A stretch of DNA of 64,000 nucleotides from Halorussus marinus (GTDB lineage: Archaea > Halobacteriota > Halobacteria > Halobacteriales > Haladaptataceae). Each line of letters opens with the position of its first letter. Position 1 is the stretch's first letter. Below, piece by piece: positions 52,594 to 61,030 of the stretch. Position numbers and translations under genes: made by a program. Location: assembly GCF_004765795.1 (NCBI RefSeq), contig NZ_SBIV01000003.1:124001-188000 (forward strand), written 5' to 3'. Below the pieces are notes generated by a model. The model was not told the DNA's origin. It worked only from the letters and a program-made list of their open reading frames with translations, and ran no database searches.

Positions 52594-52655
52594 ACGCGAA
52601 CGCTCCCGGTCGATCGCAGTCGTCTCGACTTCCGACCGACCCACGCCCCGATTCG

Positions 52656-53729
52656 TCACTCGCCGTCGCGTTCGACGACGACGTCGTCTTCGTCGCGGAC
52701 CGCGAGGTAACACAGCGCATCGTTTTCGTACACCGCGACGCCCTCGGTCCGACCGACGACGTAGCCGTCGCGTTCGGACTCGACGGTCGCCTTGTGCTCG
52801 CCGTGGGGCGTGACGATGTCGGCCACGGGGTCGCCCGCCGCCACGACGTCGCCCGGTTCGACGCGGTGGCGGACGATCCCCGGCGTGTCGGTCCGCGGGT
52901 GCTGGGCGCGCCGGACCGAGTAGTCGACGGGCTTTTCGAACCCGGGGTCGGCGGCGGCGACCTCCTCCGGGACCGATTCGAGCATCCCGAGCGCGACCAT
53001 CACCCGATAGCACCCCGCGACGCCCGCCGCCGTGATATCGTCGTCGACGACGCTGTGGCCGCCGAGTTCGGGCGTCATCGCGGGGATGCCGGCCACGTCG
53101 AGCGCCGCGCCGGTGGTCGAGCGCTGGAGCCCCCGGTCGGTGTACTCCGGCTCGGGGTACTGATTGAGCACCGGCAGTCCGAACGCTTCCACGAGTCGGC
53201 CCTGCGTCTCGGCGAGCGTTCGGGCGGCCGATTCGGTCCGGCGGTCCCCGTAGAACACCCGGTGGCGGATGGTGAACGGCACCGAATCGACGACCGACGT
53301 GTGGAGGTTGACGAGCGCGTCCGCCGAGTCGGCGAACGCCTCGTAGACGCGCCGGTCGATCAGCTCTTGGACCTTCGGCGGCCGAGTGGTCTCGGCGTCG
53401 GGGTCGGGGAAGTAGCGGTTCGGGTCGTCGTCGTGGTAGTAGGAGGTGCGCTCGTTGCGGCGCAGTCCCGCGGGGTTCAGGTTCGGGATGCAGACGACGG
53501 TGCCGGCGAGGCCGGTCGGCAACGTCTCGTCCATCGTGTCCTGAGCGACCGCGAGCCCGGTCGCCTCGTCGCCGTGAAGCGTCCCCGTGATCCAGAGCTC
53601 GGGGCCGTCCGCGTCGCCCTCGGCGACGACGACGGGCAGGCGTTCGGCCCCGCCCGCCGGCAGGTCGGTGACGTCGAGGTAGCCGGTCGCCAGCTCGCCC
53701 GGGTCCGCGTCCGCGGTACCGAGTTCCAT
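52656..53729 (-). CDS. Succinylglutamate desuccinylase/aspartoacylase family protein
   Basis: A 357-residue M14-like metalloenzyme. Zinc ligands are in TGTLHGDEATG (His/Glu) and NLHTSVVDSVPF (His); the catalytic Glu is probably in AMTPELGGHSVV. NLNPAGLRRNERTSYYHDDD is the conserved substrate region. A C-terminal lipoyl-like domain (about 290-345, VEPGDVVAAGDPVADIVTPH) is common in archaeal members. It hydrolyses an N-acyl amino acid; which one is unknown. It is divergent from mcm. Confidence 0.85.
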   Translation of the reverse strand: MELGTADADPGELATGYLDVTDLPAGGAERLPVVVAEGDADGPELWITGTLHGDEATGLAVAQDTMDETLPTGLAGTVVCIPNLNPAGLRRNERTSYYHDDDPNRYFPDPDAETTRPPKVQELIDRRVYEAFADSADALVNLHTSVVDSVPFTIRHRVFYGDRRTESAARTLAETQGRLVEAFGLPVLNQYPEPEYTDRGLQRSTTGAALDVAGIPAMTPELGGHSVVDDDITAAGVAGCYRVMVALGMLESVPEEVAAADPGFEKPVDYSVRRAQHPRTDTPGIVRHRVEPGDVVAAGDPVADIVTPHGEHKATVESERDGYVVGRTEGVAVYENDALCYLAVRDEDDVVVERDGE

Positions 53730-53844
53730 GTGTCACTCCTCCGGGTGCGGGTACAAAAGTCCGGACAATCCAGCAAAGGGGTTCGCCCACTCGGTCACAG
53801 TGCCCACCGCGACCCGACCGCAAGCGGGGCGCGCCGACGCCACG

Positions 53845-53866
53845 TTCACTTTCGGCCCGCTTTACG
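53845..53866 (+). promoter_or_regulatory. mcm promoter with short version of the shared motif
   Basis: TTCACTTTCGG at 53845-53855 resembles the core of the 21-bp element, in the same orientation, and is followed by a TATA-like GCTTTACGAA (53859-53868). The start codon is at 53904. Confidence 0.45.
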
Positions 53867-53903
53867 AAAGTTCTTACCGGAGGAGGAACTACGAGACGAC
53901 CGA

Positions 53904-56000
53904 ATGGCTCGCGCGGAGAACACCGAACTAGTCGACGATTTCGAGCAGTTCTATCGGCGGTACTACAGCGACGAGATCGGGGCGCTCGCCGCGAAGTACC
54001 CCGGCGAGCAGCGATCGCTGTACGTCGACTGGAACGACCTCTACCGGTACGATGCGGACCTCGCGGACGACTATCTCTCTCAGCCCGAACAGCACCAGGA
54101 GTACGCCGAGGAGGCGCTTCGACTCTACGACCTCCCGGTCGACGTGAGCCTCGGGCAGGCCCACGTCCGGGTTCAGAACCTCCCCGAGACCACCGACATC
54201 CGCGCGATCCGCGCCCGCCACGTCAACACCATGGTCGACGTCCAGGGCATCGTCCGGAAGGCGACCGACGTCCGGCCGAAGATTCAGGAGGCCGCCTTCG
54301 AGTGCCAGCGGTGTGGCACGCTCACCTACATCCCCCAGAGCGGCGGCGACTTCCAAGAGCCCCACGAGTGTCAGGGCTGTGAACGTCAGGGCCCCTTCCA
54401 GATCAACTTCGACCAGTCGGAGTTCATCGACTCCCAGAAGATCCGGGTCCAGGAGAGCCCCGAGGGACTGCGCGGCGGCGAGACGCCCCAGAGCATCGAC
54501 GTCCACATCGAAGACGACATCACCGGCGAAGTGACGCCCGGCGACCACGTCCGGGTCACCGGCATCCTCCACCTCGAACAGCAGGGTAGCGGACAGGACA
54601 AGTCCGCGGTGTTCGACGTGTACATGGACGGCGTCGCGGTCACCATCGAGGACGAGCAGTTCGAGGACATGGACATCACCGACGAGGACAAAAAAGAGAT
54701 CGTCGAGCTCTCGAACGCCGACGACATCTACGAGCAGATGGTCGGCTCGATGGCTCCGGCCATCTACGGCTACGAGGAAGAGAAGCTCGCGATGATCCTC
54801 CAGCTGTTTTCGGGCGTGACCAAACACCTCCCCGACGAGTCCCGGATCCGCGGGGACCTTCACATGCTGTTGATCGGGGACCCCGGAACGGGAAAATCCC
54901 AAATGATTTCGTACGTCCAGAACATCGCCCCGCGCTCGGTGTACACCTCCGGGAAGGGGTCGTCGAGCGCGGGGCTTACCGCCGCCGCGGTACGCGACGA
55001 CTTCGGCGACGGCCAGCAGTGGACCCTCGAAGCCGGCGCGCTCGTGCTGGCCGACCAGGGCATCGCGGCGGTCGACGAACTCGACAAGATGGCGCCCGAC
55101 GACCGGTCGGCGATGCACGAGGGGCTCGAACAGCAGAAGATCTCGGTCTCGAAGGCCGGCATCAACGCGACGCTCAAGTCCCGGTGTTCGCTACTCGGTG
55201 CCGCGAACCCCAAGTACGGCCGGTTCGACCAGTACGAGCCCATCGGCGAGCAGATCGACCTCGAACCCGCGCTCATCTCGCGGTTCGACCTCATCTTCAC
55301 GGTCACCGACCAGCCCGACGAGGAACACGACAAGCGCCTCGCCCAGCACATCATCCAGACGAACTACGCGGGCCAGCTCAACACCCAGCGCACCGAGATG
55401 AGCGCCCCGAACATCACCCAAGAGGAGGTCGAGAGCCAGACCGAGGAGGTCGCGCCGGCGATCGACCCCGACCTCCTGCGCAAGTACATCGCGTACGCGA
55501 AGCGCAACTGCTTCCCCACGATGACCGAGGAGGCAAAGCGGACCATCGAGGACTTCTACGTCGACCTCCGGACGAAAGGCGCCGACGAGGACGCGCCGGT
55601 CCCGGTCACCGCCCGGAAGTTAGAGGCGCTGGTCCGGCTCTCGGAGGCCAGCGCGCGGGTTCGACTCTCCGACGAAGTCGAGGTCGAGGACGCCGAGCGC
55701 GCGGTCGAGATCACCCGATCGTGCCTCCAGGACATCGGCGTCGACCCCGAGACCGGCCAGTTCGACGCCGACGTGGTCGAGACCGGCACCTCGAAGACCC
55801 AGCGCGACCGCATCAAAAACATCAAACAGCTCATCGCCGATATCGAGGAGGAGTACGACGACGGCGCCCCGGTCGACGTCGTGCTCGAACGCGCCGAGGA
55901 CATCGGGATGGATCACTCGAAGGCCGAACACGAGATCGACAAGCTAAAACAGAAAGGCGAGGTGTACGAGCCCTCGACCGACCACCTGCGGACGACGTAG
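53904..56000 (+). CDS. mcm: MCM replicative helicase
   Basis: A 698-residue AAA+ hexameric helicase. The N-terminal domain includes a zinc site (Cys134, Cys137, Cys156, Cys159) and the beta-hairpin region VTPGDHVRVTGIL. Walker A is GDPGTGKS (324-331), the MCM-box Walker B is VDELDKM (389-395), and the arginine finger SRFDLIF is at 458-464. The C-terminal winged helix ends at DHLRTT. There is no intein in the P-loop or elsewhere, unlike many haloarchaeal mcm genes. The next gene starts at the base after its stop. Confidence 0.97.
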   Translation: MARAENTELVDDFEQFYRRYYSDEIGALAAKYPGEQRSLYVDWNDLYRYDADLADDYLSQPEQHQEYAEEALRLYDLPVDVSLGQAHVRVQNLPETTDIRAIRARHVNTMVDVQGIVRKATDVRPKIQEAAFECQRCGTLTYIPQSGGDFQEPHECQGCERQGPFQINFDQSEFIDSQKIRVQESPEGLRGGETPQSIDVHIEDDITGEVTPGDHVRVTGILHLEQQGSGQDKSAVFDVYMDGVAVTIEDEQFEDMDITDEDKKEIVELSNADDIYEQMVGSMAPAIYGYEEEKLAMILQLFSGVTKHLPDESRIRGDLHMLLIGDPGTGKSQMISYVQNIAPRSVYTSGKGSSSAGLTAAAVRDDFGDGQQWTLEAGALVLADQGIAAVDELDKMAPDDRSAMHEGLEQQKISVSKAGINATLKSRCSLLGAANPKYGRFDQYEPIGEQIDLEPALISRFDLIFTVTDQPDEEHDKRLAQHIIQTNYAGQLNTQRTEMSAPNITQEEVESQTEEVAPAIDPDLLRKYIAYAKRNCFPTMTEEAKRTIEDFYVDLRTKGADEDAPVPVTARKLEALVRLSEASARVRLSDEVEVEDAERAVEITRSCLQDIGVDPETGQFDADVVETGTSKTQRDRIKNIKQLIADIEEEYDDGAPVDVVLERAEDIGMDHSKAEHEIDKLKQKGEVYEPSTDHLRTT

Positions 56001-56312
56001 ATGGACCGCATCTCCGCGCTCCGTAACGTCGAGGACGCGCTGGCGGACTTCGAGGCCGGCGAGGCGGACCTCGAAGCGACCGAGCGTCGGGTCCTGACGG
56101 TGTTGCGGACCTACGCGACCGAGTTCGAGGAGGAGACGCTCTCGGCGTACCGGGCGTCGGGAGCGCCGTCGGTCGAGGGCCTCGTCGTCGTCGCCGAGTC
56201 ACCCGCACAGGCGCGTCGGCGCGTTCGGGAGCTGACGGCGACCGAGCCAGAGGCCGACTCGGACGACGAAGACGGCGACTGGGGGGCGTTTGAGGTCGAC
56301 CCGGTCGAGTGA
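56001..56312 (+). CDS. Small acidic protein downstream of mcm
   Basis: A 103-residue protein whose ATG directly follows the mcm stop (MDRISALRNVEDALADFEAG). The first 75 residues are helical with RRVLTVLRTYATEFEEETLS; the tail is highly acidic (DSDDEDGDWGAFEVDPVE). Translational coupling suggests a role with MCM or in replication. It may be structurally like a GINS-interacting or regulatory subunit, but no domain is recognised. Confidence 0.75.
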   Translation: MDRISALRNVEDALADFEAGEADLEATERRVLTVLRTYATEFEEETLSAYRASGAPSVEGLVVVAESPAQARRRVRELTATEPEADSDDEDGDWGAFEVDPVE

Positions 56313-56428
56313 CGCCGCGATGGTTCCCGTCAAGAGGGGAAAATAAATAAACTAGGTCCTCTAAGAAGAAAGCAACGCTCACGTCTGTCGAGCGGTCGAG
56401 CGTGCGAGTCCGAACGTACGATCTACCG

Positions 56429-57055
56429 ATGCAAACGAAGCGAAACAACGAACCAGGGCCGCCGTGGGACGCCGTCGGACCGGGTACCTGTACGCTGGTC
56501 CTGGCGCCGTCGCTGCACGACGCGACCGACGAGGCGTGCCTCAACCTCCTCTCGCTCGACGACCCCGCCGACCAGAACGTCATGTGGGTCACTTACACCC
56601 GCTCGCCGGACGCCTGCATCCAGGATTGGCTGGCCCACGCCGGCGAGCGTCCCCGAAACATGCGGTTTGTCAGCGTCGGCGAGACCACGCGCTCGACCTC
56701 CGCGGTGTCGAACGCGGCCAACGGGCGAAGCGAGGTGGTCGAGACCCTCTCGAACCCCAGCGACCTGACGGGACTCGGGATCAAACTCAGCGAGATTCTC
56801 AAAGAGTGGACCCGCAACGACTACCCGACCACCGCCTGTTTCGACTCGCTGACCGCGCTGCTCCAGTACGCCGACCTCCAGACGGTGTATAAGTTCCTCC
56901 ACGTCCTGACCGGCCGGTTCGACGCGGCCGGCGTGACCGCCCACTTCCACCTCGACCCCGACACCTGCGACGACCAGACCGTCAGTACGCTCACGTCGCT
57001 GTTCGACACGGTCGTCGAGTTCGACGACGGCGAGTGGAACGTCCGGTCCAGATGA
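56429..57055 (+). CDS. HTR-like protein, RecA/KaiC-like fold without P-loop
   Basis: A 208-residue protein from ATG 56429 (MQTKRNNEPGPPWDAVGPGT). The fold pattern resembles the KaiC/RecA core: TCTLVLAPSLHDATDEACLN in place of the P-loop strand, DQNVMWVTYTRSPDACIQDW, and a Walker-B-like TACFDSLTALLQYADLQTVY. The glycine-lysine P-loop is missing, so ATP hydrolysis is unlikely. In haloarchaea it is described loosely as an HTR-like protein. It heads a cluster extending to 61.8 kb. GTG 56402 would add nine residues. Confidence 0.72.
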   Translation: MQTKRNNEPGPPWDAVGPGTCTLVLAPSLHDATDEACLNLLSLDDPADQNVMWVTYTRSPDACIQDWLAHAGERPRNMRFVSVGETTRSTSAVSNAANGRSEVVETLSNPSDLTGLGIKLSEILKEWTRNDYPTTACFDSLTALLQYADLQTVYKFLHVLTGRFDAAGVTAHFHLDPDTCDDQTVSTLTSLFDTVVEFDDGEWNVRSR

Positions 57056-57091
57056 CGTAATTTTAAGTTCGAAACGGCCGAATTTTTCGGC

Positions 57092-57430
57092 GTGCTCCTA
57101 GTTGTAACGTACTCCAAGGCGGCCCGCCAGACGCTTCGAAACGTCTGTAACGGCCACGACGAGGCGGTCGTCCAGCGACTCGGCCGCGCCGCGCTCCTCG
57201 AACCGACCCGGCTCGGAGCGTTCCTCGCGCTCCGACTCCGGGCGAAACACGCGGGCGACGTGCAGATCGAGCGGACCGACCCGTTCAACGAGTTTCGCGA
57301 CGCCCCCGAGGCGGTTCGGCGCGCCGCCGCCGCGTACGAGGACCGAGCGCACCCGAGCACGCCCTACCGAGCGTTCGCGGCCGGCACCGACCACCCGGAT
57401 CCGAGCGCGATGGCCGGGACGGAGCTGTGA
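57092..57430 (+). CDS. Conserved haloarchaeal protein, 112 residues
   Basis: Starts at GTG 57092 (VLLVVTYSKAARQTLRNVCN). A basic helical segment GRAALLEPTRLGAFLALRLR is followed by RTDPFNEFRDAPEAVRRAAA. The AT-rich AATTTTAAGTTC at 57058-57069 is a suitable TATA box about 24 bases upstream, so it is probably leaderless. Its stop overlaps the start of the next gene (GTGA). I recognise it as part of a conserved gene set of unknown function. Confidence 0.7.
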   Translation: MLLVVTYSKAARQTLRNVCNGHDEAVVQRLGRAALLEPTRLGAFLALRLRAKHAGDVQIERTDPFNEFRDAPEAVRRAAAAYEDRAHPSTPYRAFAAGTDHPDPSAMAGTEL

Positions 57431-58233
57431 GGGTTCGGCGGTCGACCGAGACGCGGACGGGCCGGGCGATCGACCTCTCGGACTGGAACGTCTCGGCCGA
57501 CGTCGTCGGCGACGCGGTTCGCGGCGACGACTCCGACGGCCTCGCGATCGCGTGCCCGCCGCCCGGCCCGGTCCACGAGCACGTCGGCGTGATTCGGCCC
57601 CGGATCGAGTTCTCCCGGCGAGCGGCGCTGGCGGCGGCCGCTCGCTCCCGGGGACGGACCGCGCCCCAGGACGGCGAACTGGCTCGGATCCGCGAGCGTC
57701 TCGACGCGCTGGATCCGGCGCCGGTCGGCCTCGCGGACGCGCGCCGACGCGTCGCCGACGCCGAGGGGTCGGAGGCGGCGGTCCGCGAGCGCGTCGCCAC
57801 GCTGCAGGGCCGCGTGCAGGCGCTCCGGGAGACCGACGGGGATCCGAGCGACGCCGAGGCCGAACTCGCGGACGCGACCCGCCGGCTCGCCGACCTCGAA
57901 ACCGAGCGGATCGCGGCCGAACAGACGCTCGCTCGCGCCCGCGAACGAGCCAGAGAGACCCGGGACGCCCGGCGCGAACGCCTTCGGCTCCGGGATCGGG
58001 CGGACAACCTCCGACGGCGCGCACGCGAGCACCTCGCGGACGCGCTCGGGCCGGCGTTCGAGCGCGTTCGCGGGGCGGTTCCGGGCGAGACGCCCCCGTC
58101 GGTCACCGCGGCGCTCGCGGTCGCTCGCCTCGCTGACCTGACCGCGCCGATCGTCATCGACGCCGAGGCCGCCGGATTCGAGGCGCCGAGCGCCGCCGCG
58201 ACGTGGCTCGACGCGCCCGTAATCTACGTGTAG
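57427..58233 (+). CDS. Coiled-coil protein in MinD/TFB cluster, 268 residues
   Basis: GTG start overlaps the previous stop (GTGA). The N-terminal domain is globular (IDLSDWNVSADVVGDAVRGD). Residues about 85-195 form a long Ala/Arg/Glu coiled coil (ERVATLQGRVQALRETDGDP; LADLETERIAAEQTLARARE), and the C-terminal part returns to a strand-rich end APSAAATWLDAPVIYV. It is unlike any enzyme I know. A scaffold role for the MinD-like ATPase encoded two genes on is possible. Confidence 0.72.
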   Translation: MRVRRSTETRTGRAIDLSDWNVSADVVGDAVRGDDSDGLAIACPPPGPVHEHVGVIRPRIEFSRRAALAAAARSRGRTAPQDGELARIRERLDALDPAPVGLADARRRVADAEGSEAAVRERVATLQGRVQALRETDGDPSDAEAELADATRRLADLETERIAAEQTLARARERARETRDARRERLRLRDRADNLRRRAREHLADALGPAFERVRGAVPGETPPSVTAALAVARLADLTAPIVIDAEAAGFEAPSAAATWLDAPVIYV

Positions 58234-58265
58234 GTTTAACACCGAAGCCGCGCCGAACCCGCCCT

Positions 58266-58820
58266 ATGGTGGATCTCGACTGGCGCGTCGAGGCGCAGGC
58301 GGGGGTCTCGCTCGTGGAACTGACGGTGCACAATCCCGGCCGAACCGCTCGACGGGTCCGGGTCGCGAATCGGCTCGACGGCGCGGTATGGCCGCCCAGA
58401 CGCGAGGGCGTGGCCGCGGCCGGCTGGGACGACGGCGGCTTCGAGGGGGTCGTCGCGGCCGGCGGTCGTCGAGCGCTCGGCTACGCGAGCCCCGCGGCCC
58501 CGACCGAGCCCCCGGCGGAGGTCGTCTGGACCGAGCGCGCCGGCGTCGCCGAGCCCGCCGATCGGTCGGCCCTCCGCGCGACGCCCGACGGAGTGGTGCG
58601 CACGCTCGGTGCGGCTCGTCCGCCGGCGGACGCCGTCCCGCGGCCGACCGAGCCCGACCCGGTTCCGGACGCCGTCGAGTCGTGGCTCGGCGCGCTCGAC
58701 GACCGATCGACCGCGCCGACGGCCGCCGAGCGCGAGGCCCTCGAAGTGGTGGCGCGCCGCGCCGGAGCGCTCGCCGACCGCTCGGCCGACGAGCGACCGT
58801 CTCCGGGGGACTCGCGGTGA
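58266..58820 (+). CDS. Conserved haloarchaeal protein, 184 residues
   Basis: From ATG 58266 (MVDLDWRVEAQAGVSLVELT). The first 95 residues form a strand-rich domain with immunoglobulin-like pattern (LTVHNPGRTARRVRVANRLD; VVWTERAGVAEP). The rest is Pro/Ala-rich with a C-terminal helix. Its TGA stop overlaps the GTG start of the MinD-like gene, so expression is coupled. Function unknown. Confidence 0.68.
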   Translation: MVDLDWRVEAQAGVSLVELTVHNPGRTARRVRVANRLDGAVWPPRREGVAAAGWDDGGFEGVVAAGGRRALGYASPAAPTEPPAEVVWTERAGVAEPADRSALRATPDGVVRTLGAARPPADAVPRPTEPDPVPDAVESWLGALDDRSTAPTAAEREALEVVARRAGALADRSADERPSPGDSR

Positions 58821-59485
58821 TCCTCGCGATCGCGGGCGGGAAAGGCGGGGTGGGAAAGTCGACGGTGTCGCTGAACCTCGGCGCGGAACTCGACGCGGTC
58901 GTGGTCGACGCCGACCTCTCGATGGCCGACCTACCGACTGCGCGCGGTCCTGATCTCCACGACGTGCTGGCCGGCCGCGCCGACCCGGTCGAGGCGGTTC
59001 GGGAGGACGGTCCGGTCGACCTGCTCCCGTGCGGTCGCACGCTCGCCGGCGCCCGGGCGGGCGAGGTGGCGGCGCTCGCCTCGGCGCTCGACGCCGTCGA
59101 GTCGATCTACGATCGCGTGGTCGTCGACTGTCCCGCGGGGATGGCCGCCGACGTGGGCGTGCCGCTGTTGGCGGCCGACGCCGCGGTGCTCGTCACCTCT
59201 TCCCGCGAGTTTGCGCTCGCCGACGCGGTCCGGACTCGGGCGCTCGCCCGGGAGCTCGACGCCGGGCTGGCGGCGGTCGCGCTCAACCGGACCGGTCGGG
59301 AGCCGCCGACCGAGACGCTCCGTCGCGCGCTCGGCGCGCGGGTCGTGGCGGTCCCGGACGACGGGCGCGTCCGGCGGGCTCAGCGGCAGGGTCGTCCGGT
59401 CGCGTCGCTCGCGCCCGACAGCCGACCGGCGGCCCGATTCGTCGCGCTCGCAGAAACAGTCCGGACCGGAACGCTCACTCGGTGA
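58817..59485 (+). CDS. MinD/ParA-like ATPase
   Basis: A 222-residue P-loop ATPase with the deviant Walker A motif intact: IAGGKGGVGKSTVSLN, both lysines present. Walker B-like strands are VVVDADLSMADLP and IYDRVVVDCPAGMAAD, and SRE-FALADAVRTR marks switch II. There is no membrane-targeting amphipathic tail obvious at the C-terminus. Such ATPases place protein complexes or DNA in the cell. It is the last gene of a run of overlapping genes and is convergent with tfb (11-base overlap). Confidence 0.85.
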   Translation: MILAIAGGKGGVGKSTVSLNLGAELDAVVVDADLSMADLPTARGPDLHDVLAGRADPVEAVREDGPVDLLPCGRTLAGARAGEVAALASALDAVESIYDRVVVDCPAGMAADVGVPLLAADAAVLVTSSREFALADAVRTRALARELDAGLAAVALNRTGREPPTETLRRALGARVVAVPDDGRVRRAQRQGRPVASLAPDSRPAARFVALAETVRTGTLTR

Positions 59486-60347
59486 GATCCTCGTAGGTCG
59501 ACCGGAGCGTGACCGGCGTCACGTCGGCGACGTCGGCGGCGTCCGCCTGGGTCAGCCGCGGCCCTCGCTCGCGGGCCGCGGTGTAGAGACACGCCGCGGC
59601 GACCCCGCTGGGATCCCGACCGCTGAGGAGGTTCCGCTCGCGCGCTCGCTCGACCAGCTCGGCCGCCCGGGTCTCGACGGCCTGCGGGAGGTCGAGCCGG
59701 CTGGCGAACCGCGGCAGGTACTCGCGCGGGTCGATGGGGCCGGTCGGTAGCCCCAGCTCGCGGTTGAGCGCGTCGTAGGCGGCCTTGAGCTCGTTTCGGC
59801 TCGCGCGGGCGACTTCGAGGATCTCGTCGAGCGTGCGCGAGACCGCGGCGGTCCGACAGGTCGCGTACACCGCGGCCGACGCGAACCCCTCCAGCGACCG
59901 GCCTCGCAGGAGGTCCTCGGACTGGGCGGACTCGAACAGGACGCAGGCCCGATCGCGGACGTCGTCCGAGAGTTGGAGCGCGCTGACGAGCCGCCGGATC
60001 TCGGTGAACGCGTACACCTGATTGCGCTCGGACTTCGAGGAGATGCGGGCCCGGCCGTGTTCGCGGCGCATCCGGGCGACCTGTCGGCGCTTTCGCCCCG
60101 TCAGCCGGAGGTCGCTCCCGTGACCGATCTCGGTCGTCAGCCCGCGGTCGTGGCGCGACCGGGTGAGGGGCGCGCCGGTCCGCTCTTTCTCGGTGTCGTC
60201 GTCCGCGAACGAGCGCCACTCGGGCCCTCGGTCGATGCGGTCCTCGGCGACCACGAGCCCGCAGTCGGCACAGACGGTCTCGTCGCCGTCGGGGGTCAGT
60301 CGGCCGTCGCACTCGGGACACGTCGTCGAAGCGTGTGCTTTGCTCAT
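59475..60347 (-). CDS. tfb: Transcription initiation factor TFB
   Basis: A 290-residue TFIIB homologue. The zinc ribbon is CPECDGRLTPDGDETVCADC (residues about 10-29). The B-reader region is PEWRSFADDDTEKERTGAPL, followed by two cyclin repeats (about 110-195 and 205-290; RSLEGFASAAVYATCRTAAV; GRDPSGVAAACLYTAARERG). It recruits RNA polymerase to TATA-bound TBP. Haloarchaea have several TFBs, and this one's place within the MinD cluster may reflect a special regulon. ATG 60347 is used; a preceding GTG (60350) is an alternative. Confidence 0.93.
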   Translation of the reverse strand: MSKAHASTTCPECDGRLTPDGDETVCADCGLVVAEDRIDRGPEWRSFADDDTEKERTGAPLTRSRHDRGLTTEIGHGSDLRLTGRKRRQVARMRREHGRARISSKSERNQVYAFTEIRRLVSALQLSDDVRDRACVLFESAQSEDLLRGRSLEGFASAAVYATCRTAAVSRTLDEILEVARASRNELKAAYDALNRELGLPTGPIDPREYLPRFASRLDLPQAVETRAAELVERARERNLLSGRDPSGVAAACLYTAARERGPRLTQADAADVADVTPVTLRSTYEDLTE

Positions 60348-60518
60348 CACACTCCAAACTTCGGCCCGATCCGTATTTAAACGAAGGAGCGAACGCCACC
60401 GAAAGACGCGTCGCGGCGCGACGAACGTACCGATTACCGGTAGCTTCCTCCCCGACGCAGATAATAATTACAAAATTATAAAAGAAATTTTAAGTGGATG
60501 TGACGGGCAGTTTCGGAC

Positions 60519-61013
60519 GTGACGCTCTCGGAGATCGCAGACGGACTCGAAGTGACCGCCCAACAGCGCGACCGCGGGGTCGCGACGGTCGACGCCACCG
60601 GCGACCTCCAGGAGAGACTCGAGGCGTTCGCCAACGAGTTGCCCTGCGACGCCGCGTCGGCCGCGACCGTCGTCGAGGGGCATCTCGCCGGCCGGTCGGT
60701 CGGCGAGAGCGCGCGATCGGCGGGTATCGCCCCGGTGACCGCGGCCAAGGCCCTCCACCTGCTCGGCTGTGAGGGCGTCTCGCCGCTGACGCCGCGCGCA
60801 CACGACGTCGTCGCGGACTGGCTGTCGGCGGAGCTCTCGCGCGCCGACGCGAAGGCGCTGACCGGCGCCTCCGAGACGGAGTTCGCGCTGGCGGCGTTCG
60901 TCGAGACCCACGAGTCGCTCGACGGGGCCCGGGCGGTCGTCGAGGGCGCGCGTCGGACGGCCGACGGCGACGCGCTCGAAGAGGCCCGGAGCGAACTGGC
61001 CGATCTGGTCTGA
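60519..61013 (+). CDS. HTH-like conserved protein, 164 residues
   Basis: GTG start at 60519 (VTLSEIADGLEVTAQQRDRG). An Ala-rich helical fold with two helix-turn-helix-like segments (ARSAGIAPVTAAKALHLLGC; ADAKALTGASETEFALAAFV) suggests DNA or protein binding. The TATA box AATTATAAAAG at 60472-60482 lies about 37 bases upstream, giving a very short leader. It is divergent from tfb and belongs to the same conserved neighbourhood. Function unknown. Confidence 0.7.
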   Translation: MTLSEIADGLEVTAQQRDRGVATVDATGDLQERLEAFANELPCDAASAATVVEGHLAGRSVGESARSAGIAPVTAAKALHLLGCEGVSPLTPRAHDVVADWLSAELSRADAKALTGASETEFALAAFVETHESLDGARAVVEGARRTADGDALEEARSELADLV

Positions 61014-61030
61014 CCGGCGGGCCGGCGCTT

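Noticed and set aside
53904-56000. Search for an intein in mcm
   Set aside because: The P-loop, Walker B and arginine-finger regions are continuous and the length is that of an intein-free protein.
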